From the NCBI GenBank assembly GCA_965199105.1, contig CBDAQO010000002.1:3410001-3474000 (forward strand): 64,000 nucleotides of DNA. The letters run 5' to 3'. A program made the translations under genes and the position numbers. This DNA is from LMUY01 sp965199105 (GTDB taxonomy: Bacteria > Pseudomonadota > Alphaproteobacteria > Acetobacterales > Acetobacteraceae). The notes beneath the pieces were generated by a model, which was not told the DNA's origin, did not search any database, and was given only the letters and a program-made list of their open reading frames with translations. Of the stretch, positions 9,202-16,164 are shown piece by piece; position 1 is the first letter of the stretch; each line of letters begins with the position of its first letter.

Positions 9202-10257
9202 TCAGGAGGGGGGACGGTCCGCCGCCGGCGTCAGCGCCGGGTAGGCATTGACCATGTTGACGCCGTTCAGCGGGTTAGGCTCGCCATAATGGCAAGTGGA
9301 ACAGAGCGCGAGGCCGTTGCCGTTCTGCGCCCCCACCTCACGCGCCGGCAGCACCGGCAGATGCGTCTCGCCGATAAGCTGGCGCGTCAGCGGCACGGCG
9401 GTATCGGCCACCAGCAGGAAGTTCTTGTTGATGTCGCGCATCAACTGCAGCCCGGACTCGCCAGACCAGCGGAACGGCGAGCTCTGCGACCAATCATACA
9501 GCGCGCGCGAGTTGTGGCAGTAGCCGCAGTTGACGCCGATGCCGTCCGACAGCGTCATCATCATCTCGTAGATGCGCACGGCCTCGATCTGCGATGACAT
9601 GGTGTGGCTCGGCAGCGCCGTCACCGACTGCGCCCGGATCGGCTCGTCCTGCAGGTAGTACTCCTGGTAGCCGGCATCGGGAAAGAACTTCAGCACCGTG
9701 TCCGCGTTCTCGTTCCAGTTCTCCGCCCGGTCGACCATGGGCGGCGTCGGCGCCGGGCTGCTGCGATACCAGATCTCCGATGGCTGCACCTGGCCCCGAT
9801 GGCACGTGTAGCAAGTCACCCCGGCCGGTGCCACGTGGGTTTTCCAGTCGGCGTTGATGTGCCGCACCATCTGCAGCATCACGCGGGCGATCCCCTTGGT
9901 GGCTTTGGCGTCCGAGGCATAATCCTGCCCGACGTGACAGAAGCCGCAGCCCTCCTTAGGCGAAACCCAAGCCGTCAGCGCCTGCTGCGTGCGCATGAAC
10001 TCCGCCGCACTCACATCCGTCAGCACCTTGACGTTCTTGTACGCCTCGGTGGCGGACGGCCCGCCAGTCGCGGCCGGCGGCAGCGGGGGTGGCGCCTGGT
10101 TGTTGGCGGCGTGCTCCAGCCGCACGTCCTCGAACTGCACCGCCTGCGGAATGCCGACCTGGTGCCCGCGGATCGGCTGCACCTGCCAATCCGGCACGTA
10201 GAGCAGGAACAGCACCGCCACCACCGCCCCGCCGATGAGAAGCCAACGCAACGACAT
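9202..10257 (-). CDS. pufC: Reaction-centre tetraheme cytochrome c subunit
   Basis: The 351-residue protein has four CXXCH heme sites: Cys104-His108, Cys149-His153, Cys244-His248 and Cys319-His323. Methionines precede three of them, as expected for His/Met hemes, and the RHINADW segment near 132-138 supplies the likely His ligand of the fourth. The N-terminus (residues 4-22) is a hydrophobic anchor. No Cys follows it, so there is no lipobox, unlike the Blastochloris-type lipoprotein. The subunit reduces the photo-oxidised special pair from the periplasm. Its ATG shares one base with the pufM stop (TGATG). Confidence 0.95.
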   Translation of the reverse strand: MSLRWLLIGGAVVAVLFLLYVPDWQVQPIRGHQVGIPQAVQFEDVRLEHAANNQAPPPLPPAATGGPSATEAYKNVKVLTDVSAAEFMRTQQALTAWVSPKEGCGFCHVGQDYASDAKATKGIARVMLQMVRHINADWKTHVAPAGVTCYTCHRGQVQPSEIWYRSSPAPTPPMVDRAENWNENADTVLKFFPDAGYQEYYLQDEPIRAQSVTALPSHTMSSQIEAVRIYEMMMTLSDGIGVNCGYCHNSRALYDWSQSSPFRWSGESGLQLMRDINKNFLLVADTAVPLTRQLIGETHLPVLPAREVGAQNGNGLALCSTCHYGEPNPLNGVNMVNAYPALTPAADRPPS

Positions 10258-11255
10258 CAGAGCGCTCCCACGATTGGTTCATGCCCCGAGATACCCGACG
10301 GCAACTGCGACGGAATTTGGTAGATTTGCTGGTAGCGCGGCGCAATCCCGTGCTTCACCCCCCAGAGGAACCAGTTGTCCACCACCGTGCCGCTCAGCAG
10401 GATGCCGATGCCGCCGGTCAGCGTGGTCAGCACCGCGAACCAATAGATCCAGCGGTGGACGGATTGGAAGTTGGCGTTGAACCCCATCGTCCAGCGCCAG
10501 AACAAGGCCGCCCGTTCGGACGCGGTGCCGGGCTGGGTGATCTCGTGCGTCTCGCGCTCGCCGCCGAACCGCGTTACCGCCAGGATGGTGCCGCCATGCA
10601 TGGTGAACAGCAGCACCGAGCCGTATAGAAACACGATCGAGAGCATGTGGAACGGGTCGTAGAACAAGTTGCCGTAGCGCATCGAAAACGTGGCCGTCCA
10701 ATTCAGGTGCGGCACGATCCCAAATGGCACCGCCTCCGACCAGCTCCCCATCAGGATCGGCCGGATGAAACCCAGCACCAGATAAAGCCAGATTGCGGAG
10801 GCGAACGCCCACGGAATATGCGTCCCGATCCCGACCGCGCGGGCGCGCCGATACATCCGCGCCCACCACAGCAAAATCGATGCGGTCAGAAAGAACCCGG
10901 CCATCAGCCACCAGCCGCCATCCTCGAGAGGCGGGAACAGCGACAGCCCCTGCTTGGCCGAAGGCGGGTTGAGCGACAGGAACGGCAGCATCTTGGCGAA
11001 GCGGATGATGTTCCAGTCCACTTGGGCCCACATGTTGAGGCCGATGATCTCGAAGGCGATGAACCCGCACACCACCGAAAGCAGCCCGGTCACGCCGAGC
11101 GACGTGGGCCCGATCTGCGGTTCGCCGATGCGGCCGAACCAGGTGGAATGGAACGTTTTGCCGGGCCGGTAGCGCGCGCCGGGCGGCTCCGGCAGGCCGC
11201 GCTCGGTCGGCCCCTCGACGACGATGGCAGTATAGAGCGTGTGATAGCGCGCCAT
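10257..11255 (-). CDS. pufM: Photosynthetic reaction centre subunit M
   Basis: The 332-residue five-helix protein aligns with Rhodobacter sphaeroides M at an offset of one residue. His183, His203, His220, Glu235 and His267 correspond to M182, M202, M219, M234 and M266 (bacteriochlorophyll and iron ligands), and Trp253 to M252 at QA. Differences include Glu45 (M44, Asn in R. sphaeroides), Asn185 (M184, Asp) and Asp200 (M199, Asn). A C-terminal extension of ~30 residues after VVDNW fits docking of a bound cytochrome. It starts one base after the pufL stop. Confidence 0.96.
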   Translation of the reverse strand: MARYHTLYTAIVVEGPTERGLPEPPGARYRPGKTFHSTWFGRIGEPQIGPTSLGVTGLLSVVCGFIAFEIIGLNMWAQVDWNIIRFAKMLPFLSLNPPSAKQGLSLFPPLEDGGWWLMAGFFLTASILLWWARMYRRARAVGIGTHIPWAFASAIWLYLVLGFIRPILMGSWSEAVPFGIVPHLNWTATFSMRYGNLFYDPFHMLSIVFLYGSVLLFTMHGGTILAVTRFGGERETHEITQPGTASERAALFWRWTMGFNANFQSVHRWIYWFAVLTTLTGGIGILLSGTVVDNWFLWGVKHGIAPRYQQIYQIPSQLPSGISGHEPIVGAL

Positions 11256-11256
11256 C

Positions 11257-12093
11257 TCAGAACCCCTTCGCCGACCAGATCGGAATGTTCAGATACCAGT
11301 CGAACCAGTAGGGCCAACCGCGCGTCCAGAACGGCCCGGCGATCAGGATGCAGGCCGCGCTCCAGAACCCGGCGTTGAGCGCCAGGAAGTAGCCCAGCCG
11401 GTGGATCCCGAGCTCGCCGATCGAATAGGCGATGGTGTCGCGGAAATACACGCTCTCATGCTCGCCATACTTCACCGGCTTGGTCCCACCCGGCGAATAC
11501 GCACCCAAAATCTCGCCGCCATGTAATGCCAGCGCAAACGTCGTGGTGAAGAAGAACGTCACCGCGAGCATGTGGAACGGGTTGTAGTGGAAGTGCAGAT
11601 ACTGGTAGCCGACGTTGGACACCCAATCGAGGTGGCTCATGATGCCGTAGGGAAAACCATAGCCCCAAGCGCCCATCAGCAGCGGCCGGATCACCACCAG
11701 CGACACGTAGGCGAAGATCGCCATCGAGAACCCGAACGGCACGTGCAGACCCATGCCGAGCTTGCGCGCGATCTCCACCTGCCGCAGCGCCCAGGAGCTG
11801 AACGCCCCGATGGCGCAGATGGTGATGAGCTGCCACAGCCCGCCTTGCCGCAGCGGCGCCCAGTGCAGCCCGTTGCTGATCAGCGGCGGGTCGATGCTGA
11901 TCGCGAACGGCTCCCAGGTCGGCCCGATCGCCGCGCCGTAGAAGATCAGCAATGTGCCGACCAGTGTAAACACGGTGGTCGTGACGCCGAAGAACCCGAC
12001 GTAGAACGGTCCGATCCAGAAGTCGAACAAGCGCCCGCCCACCAGCGTGCCGCCCGCTATACGGTATCGTCTCTCATAAGACAGCATCGACAT
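11257..12093 (-). CDS. pufL: Photosynthetic reaction centre subunit L
   Basis: The 278-residue protein aligns without gaps to R. sphaeroides L (offset one). His154, His174, His191 and His231 match L153, L173, L190 and L230, and Glu213 matches L212. Odd residues are Gln105 (L104, usually Glu), Ser214 (L213, usually Asp or Asn) and Glu227 (L226, Thr or Ala). ATG at 12093 starts the conserved MSMLSYERRYR sequence and follows GGAG by 6 bases; a longer upstream frame has no homologous content. It is the first gene of the operon. No pufB or pufA fits in the 140 bases between it and the predicted promoter. Confidence 0.96.
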   Translation of the reverse strand: MSMLSYERRYRIAGGTLVGGRLFDFWIGPFYVGFFGVTTTVFTLVGTLLIFYGAAIGPTWEPFAISIDPPLISNGLHWAPLRQGGLWQLITICAIGAFSSWALRQVEIARKLGMGLHVPFGFSMAIFAYVSLVVIRPLLMGAWGYGFPYGIMSHLDWVSNVGYQYLHFHYNPFHMLAVTFFFTTTFALALHGGEILGAYSPGGTKPVKYGEHESVYFRDTIAYSIGELGIHRLGYFLALNAGFWSAACILIAGPFWTRGWPYWFDWYLNIPIWSAKGF

Positions 12094-12211
12094 GGCACAC
12101 TCCAACGCGTCCGCTCGCCGGGTCAGGCCAAACCACCCACGAGCAGGCCGCTTCACATCAATTCGACAGGTTTTCCGGAATCAGCTCGCCAAAGCCCTTG
12201 TCCATGCGTCA

Positions 12212-12250
12212 ACTATGGCTGACGCTAAGATGTGTCAACCAAATTGGACA
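12212..12250 (-). promoter_or_regulatory. Predicted pufL promoter with PpsR/CrtJ-like operator
   Basis: Positions 12233-12250 read TGTCAACCAAATTGGACA, an exact match to the PpsR/CrtJ consensus TGT-N12-ACA in its extended form TGTC-N10-GACA. On the minus strand its edge forms a perfect -35 box, TTGACA (12238-12233). CATAGT (12217-12212) is a possible -10 at a short 15-base spacing. An operator over the -35 box is typical of redox/light-repressed photosynthesis promoters. The site also lies 8 bases upstream of the divergent SH3 gene start, so it may act on both. Binding is predicted only. Confidence 0.6.
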
Positions 12251-12257
12251 AACGAAA

Positions 12258-12605
12258 ATGCACCGTCATTTGCTAGCGGCTGCCACGCTGACCATCACGA
12301 TGCTGGCAACAGCGCTGCCGGCCGCCGCCAGCCCGGGCGAGATCACCTGGACCACTTGGTTCCGCATCGGGCCCGGCCGCGACTATGCTGTCCGCGATGA
12401 AATCCCCAACGACACCGTGCTCGACGTGATCGGCTGCCAGAACGGCTGGTGCCAGGTGGTTTGGCAGAACTGGACCGGCTACGTGGAGGCCGACGTCGTG
12501 GCCCAACCCGTCCCCGCCACCACCGCCGTTGCACCGCACGATTGCGTCCAGAACCGCCGCGATGGATACGGCAAGGGCGATGAGCTCAACATATGCCAAC
12601 GATGA
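12258..12605 (+). CDS. Small secreted SH3-domain protein
   Basis: The 115-residue protein has a Sec signal peptide (MHRHLLAAATL... ending near AAAS), then a bacterial SH3b domain with the RIGPGRDYAVRDEIPNDTVL, CQNGWCQVVW and GYVEADVV signatures. Such domains bind peptidoglycan or proteins in the periplasm. ATG at 12258 was chosen because it starts the signal peptide; the upstream ATG at 12198 would bury it. The gene is divergent from pufL and its start is 8 bases from the PpsR-like palindrome. Four cysteines in the mature part could form disulfides. The function is unknown. Confidence 0.75.
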   Translation: MHRHLLAAATLTITMLATALPAAASPGEITWTTWFRIGPGRDYAVRDEIPNDTVLDVIGCQNGWCQVVWQNWTGYVEADVVAQPVPATTAVAPHDCVQNRRDGYGKGDELNICQR

Positions 12606-13899
12606 CCCGCGCCGCACGGCGCTCACCACCGGAGCGGCGCTGCGCTGGGGCGAGGCCGCGGCCGCCGTCCTGGTGGCGCTATTGCCCTGGCTGCTCATTC
12701 ACGCCCGCGCGCTCAGCGAGGCCGCCATCGACCTTGTGGCCGCCGCCTTCCTGGTGCGCAGCGTCGCCTTGCGCAGTTGGGGCTGGCTGCGCGAACCCTG
12801 GGTCCGGCTCGCCGCCGCCTGGTGGGGCTGGCTGCTGCTCTGCACGGCGCTGCATTTCGCGGCCGCCGGCGAGGGGGCGGGCGCGCTGGTGCAGGCCGCC
12901 GCCATCGCCCGCTTCCTGCTGTTCGTCGCCGCACTCGAACAAGTGGTGCTGCAGCCCGTCTCGGCCCGGCGCTGGTTCTACCGCAGCCTAGGCCTCGCCA
13001 CCCTCTACCTTGCGGCGCAAACGCTGCTGCAGTTCGCCACCGGCCACAACCTGTTCGGCGACCCGCGCTCCGGCGACGGCGAGCTCACCGGCCCGTTCGA
13101 CAAGCCGCGCGACGCCCCCACCTTCGTGCGCATGCTGTTCCCCGCCTTGCTGCCACCCACCGCGGCGCTGCTGGCTCGCCGCGGCGCGCTGCGTTGGGCC
13201 GGCGCGGCGCTGCCCATCCTGGCCATGGCGGTCATGGTGCTGATCGGCCAACGCATGCCCCTGGCGCTCGCCGGCTTCGGCCTGGTGCTCGCCGCCCTGC
13301 TGCTGCGCCGGCTGCGCACCCCCACCGTCCTCGCGTTGGCGGCCGGGCTGATCTTGGTGTTCGCCTCCGCTGCCGTCTCGCCGCCCACCTTCTACCGCCT
13401 GGTCACCAAGCTGGACGCCCAACTCGGCCATTTCGCCACCAGCCCGTACGGCCTCATCATCGAGCGCGCCACCGCCATCGCCGAGCAGCACCCCTGGACC
13501 GGGCGCGGCTACGACGGCTATCGCACCGCCTGCCCCGAGCCGCGCTACTTCCTGGCCTGGCACTGGCCCGGCCAGCCCGCCGCCCCCGACCCGAGCGGCA
13601 CCACGCTCTGCCTCACCCACCCGCACAACCTCTATCTGCAGGCGGTGACCGACGCCGGGCTGCCCGGCGTGCTGCTGTTCACCGCGCTGGCGCTGGTGTG
13701 GCTGGCCCGGCTCGGCCGCGGCATGCGGCGAGGCGGGGGGCCGTTGCAGGCCGGGCTGTTCATCGCCGCCTTGCTGCAGCTCTGGCCGCTCGCCTCCACC
13801 AGCCCGCTCATTTCGCTGCCGATCGGAGGCTGGTTCTTCCTGCTGCTGGGGGCGGGCCTGGCAGAGGCGAAGGCGCGTCACCCGCTGCCTCCAGCATAG
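12580..13899 (+). CDS. O-antigen ligase-like (Wzy_C) membrane protein
   Basis: The ~439-residue protein is very hydrophobic with about ten membrane segments. It shows the O-antigen ligase family loop between late helices: an IIERATAIAEQHPWTGRGYDGY stretch starting near residue 300 and THPHNLYLQ before the next helix. The family polymerises or ligates polysaccharides at the periplasmic face. ATG at 12580 overlaps the SH3 gene by 26 bases and is preceded by AAGGG; ATG at 12562 is possible. Its 3' end overlaps the convergent glycosyltransferase gene by 92 bases. It belongs to the exopolysaccharide group at 12.5-19 kb. Confidence 0.82.
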   Translation: MSSTYANDDPRRTALTTGAALRWGEAAAAVLVALLPWLLIHARALSEAAIDLVAAAFLVRSVALRSWGWLREPWVRLAAAWWGWLLLCTALHFAAAGEGAGALVQAAAIARFLLFVAALEQVVLQPVSARRWFYRSLGLATLYLAAQTLLQFATGHNLFGDPRSGDGELTGPFDKPRDAPTFVRMLFPALLPPTAALLARRGALRWAGAALPILAMAVMVLIGQRMPLALAGFGLVLAALLLRRLRTPTVLALAAGLILVFASAAVSPPTFYRLVTKLDAQLGHFATSPYGLIIERATAIAEQHPWTGRGYDGYRTACPEPRYFLAWHWPGQPAAPDPSGTTLCLTHPHNLYLQAVTDAGLPGVLLFTALALVWLARLGRGMRRGGGPLQAGLFIAALLQLWPLASTSPLISLPIGGWFFLLLGAGLAEAKARHPLPPA

Positions 13900-14842
13900 T
13901 CGCCAGCGCCGCCGTCACCCGCGCCACCGGCAGCGTGGCGAGGTCGGTCACCTGCAGCGCGGCTGCCCATTCGCCGAGCGGCCCGCGCGGCGCCGCCTGC
14001 TCCAGCACGCTCGCCGCCGGAAACAGCGCCAAGCCCGGCGCCCCCATCGCCGTGGCCAGGTGCAGCGGCCCGGTGTCGTTGCCCAGCGCGAGCGCCGCGC
14101 CCTGCGCCAGGGCCGCGATGTCGGCCAGGCTGGTCTGCCCGGTCAGGTCGCGCACCCGGGGCGTGGCGGCGCTAATCGTGGCCCCCAGCGCCCGCTCCGC
14201 CGCCCCGCCAACCACCACCGGCGTGAGCCCGCGCTCGGCCAGCCACGCGGCGACCGCGGCAAACCCGGCCACCGGCCAGCGCTTCACCGCGCCGATGCCG
14301 GCCCCGCCTGGCATCAGCAGCGCATAGGGCGAATGCATGCCGTGGCGATGCCCCAGTGCCGCCAGCCAGCCCCGCTCCGGCGCCGGCCAACGATCTATCC
14401 CGGCCAGTTCGAGCTGCTCGCGCTGCCGCTCCAGCGTGTGCATGCGGTCCCGCGCCGGGTTGGCGTGGCGGTGCGAACTGTGCCGCGCATGCCCGCACCA
14501 GGGCGGCCGCCCGGCGAGGGCGTGGTAGCGCGCCGTCCGCCGCGAGGTCTGTAGGTCGAACACGAAGTCGAAGCGGCGGATGGGCCGCACCGTGCGCAGC
14601 GTGGCCGCCAGGTTCCACCATGGCGCCCGCGCATCCACCGCCACCGCGTCGAACCAGGGCGCCGCCTCGGCCAGCGCGCGGAACGGTGCCGTGGTCAGCA
14701 GCGTGATGTGGCTGCCCGGCCGCGACGCCCGGATGGCGGCAAAGCCGTGGAACGCATGCACGAAGTCCCCCAGCGCGCCGAGCTTGATCACGAGCAAGCG
14801 CTGCCTCGCCGGGTCGGCCCCGCCAGGGTAGCCTGCCGCCAT
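13808..14842 (-). CDS. Glycosyltransferase family 9 (heptosyltransferase-like)
   Basis: The ~344-residue protein starts LLVIKLGALGDFVHA, the GT9 N-terminal motif, and has the C-terminal donor site LALGNDTGPLHLATAMGAP. The ALLMPGGAGIGAVKRWP stretch matches the mid-protein GT9 pattern. GT9 enzymes add heptose or related sugars to lipopolysaccharide core. The ATG at 14842 lies within a CATG tetranucleotide shared with the divergent GT4 start; nothing upstream in this frame looks homologous. The 3' end overlaps the O-antigen ligase gene; the last ~25 residues are Pro/Ala-rich and not conserved. Confidence 0.85.
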   Translation of the reverse strand: MAAGYPGGADPARQRLLVIKLGALGDFVHAFHGFAAIRASRPGSHITLLTTAPFRALAEAAPWFDAVAVDARAPWWNLAATLRTVRPIRRFDFVFDLQTSRRTARYHALAGRPPWCGHARHSSHRHANPARDRMHTLERQREQLELAGIDRWPAPERGWLAALGHRHGMHSPYALLMPGGAGIGAVKRWPVAGFAAVAAWLAERGLTPVVVGGAAERALGATISAATPRVRDLTGQTSLADIAALAQGAALALGNDTGPLHLATAMGAPGLALFPAASVLEQAAPRGPLGEWAAALQVTDLATLPVARVTAALATMLEAAGDAPSPLPGPPPAAGRTSLRSAAK

Positions 14843-16073
14843 GCCTCCACCCCCCAACCCTGCACCGCCCACCCCTGGGCAGGCCGACTCCTCTGCGCCG
14901 GCCGACTCGTCTGCGCGGGCCGAAACCGTCGCCATCGTCCTGCCGCATCGCGAGCGCTTTGGCCCCGACGCCGCCGGGGCGGTCGCCATGGTAGTGCAAC
15001 GGCTAGCGGCGGGCCAGTCGCGCCACCCGGTCTTGGTGGTCGGCCCACCCCATGGCGGCGCCGGCTTCCCCGGCATCGACTTCCTGCCCGTCGCCCTGCC
15101 GCGCTGGCTGCCCGGCACCCCCACCCTGCGCTACGCCGCCAAGCTGGCTTTCGTGCTCGCCCGCCGCCGCCCCGCCTTGATCGAGGTGCACAACAAGCCG
15201 GACGTGGCGCTCTGGCTCGCCCGCCTGCTCCGCCACCCGGTCACCCTGTTCCTGCACAACGACCCGCGGGAAATGCGCGGCGCCCGCTCGCCCGCCGCCC
15301 GCGCCCGCCTGCTGCGCCGCCTGGCCCGCGTGGTCACCGTCTCCGACTACCTGCGCACCTGCCTGCTCGAAGGCGTGGCCACGCACTCATCCGCCAAGGA
15401 GGCGGCCGCGCCGCCGCGCCCACCCATGGTGATCCACAACGCGCTCGACCTCGCCCGCCTGCCCGCGCCCCGCCCGACCGCCGCGCGCGAGCCGCTCATC
15501 CTGTTCGCCGGCCGCGTGGTGCCGGACAAGGCGCCCGACCTGTTCATCGCCGCCTGCGCCCAGGCCCTGCCCGCGCTGCCCGGCTGGCGCGCCGAGATCA
15601 TCGGCGCCGACGGCTTCTCCGCCACCCAGCCCGACAGCCGCTTCATCGCCGGCCTGCGCGCGCCCGCCGCCGCCGCCGGCGTGACCCTGCGCGGCCACCT
15701 GCCCCACCCCCAGGTGCTGCAGGCGATGGCCCGCGCCGCCATCGTGGTGGTGCCGAGCCGCTGGAACGAACCCTTCGGCCTCACCGCGCTCGAGGCGATG
15801 GCCTGTGGCGCGCCGCTGATCACCTCCGGGCGCGGCGGCCTGGCCGAAATCGCCGGCGACGCCGCCCTACGCATCGACCCGGCGGACGCAGGCTCGCTCG
15901 CCGCCGCCCTGCTCCGCTTGGCCGCCGACCCGGCGTTGCGCACCACCCTGGCTACCGCCGGCCTCGCCCGCGCCCAGCTGTTCGACCTGCCCGCCGCGAT
16001 GGCCAAACTCGACCAGCTCCGGCAAGACGCGCTGCGCCCGCCACCGTCCCGCAGCGGCAGCCTGGCCCGGTGA
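14841..16073 (+). CDS. Glycosyltransferase family 4
   Basis: The 410-residue protein has a Pro-rich N-terminal tail (to ~residue 28), then a GT-B fold. It includes the VVTVSDYLRTCL and IHNALDL segments of the acceptor side, LILFAGRVVPDKAPDLF at the start of the GT1/GT4 domain, and the donor motif EPFGLTALEAMACGAPLITS. It probably transfers a sugar from a nucleotide donor during polysaccharide assembly. Its ATG overlaps the start codon of the divergent GT9 gene. If the true start is an internal codon after the Pro-rich tail, this overlap would vanish. Confidence 0.85.
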   Translation: MPPPPNPAPPTPGQADSSAPADSSARAETVAIVLPHRERFGPDAAGAVAMVVQRLAAGQSRHPVLVVGPPHGGAGFPGIDFLPVALPRWLPGTPTLRYAAKLAFVLARRRPALIEVHNKPDVALWLARLLRHPVTLFLHNDPREMRGARSPAARARLLRRLARVVTVSDYLRTCLLEGVATHSSAKEAAAPPRPPMVIHNALDLARLPAPRPTAAREPLILFAGRVVPDKAPDLFIAACAQALPALPGWRAEIIGADGFSATQPDSRFIAGLRAPAAAAGVTLRGHLPHPQVLQAMARAAIVVVPSRWNEPFGLTALEAMACGAPLITSGRGGLAEIAGDAALRIDPADAGSLAAALLRLAADPALRTTLATAGLARAQLFDLPAAMAKLDQLRQDALRPPPSRSGSLAR

Positions 16074-16164
16074 CGCAAACTGGCACTTTTGCAACGGTCG
16101 AGCTTTTTTGCCATGCAATCGTCCTTTGCCCTCAGTTTGCCTTAGAGGTCTGCTAGGGAGGGCC

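Noticed and set aside
12094..12257. Possible pufB/pufA light-harvesting genes upstream of pufL
   Set aside because: The gap is too short for two ~50-60 codon genes. The only extension of the pufL frame (to 12156) has no LH1 features.
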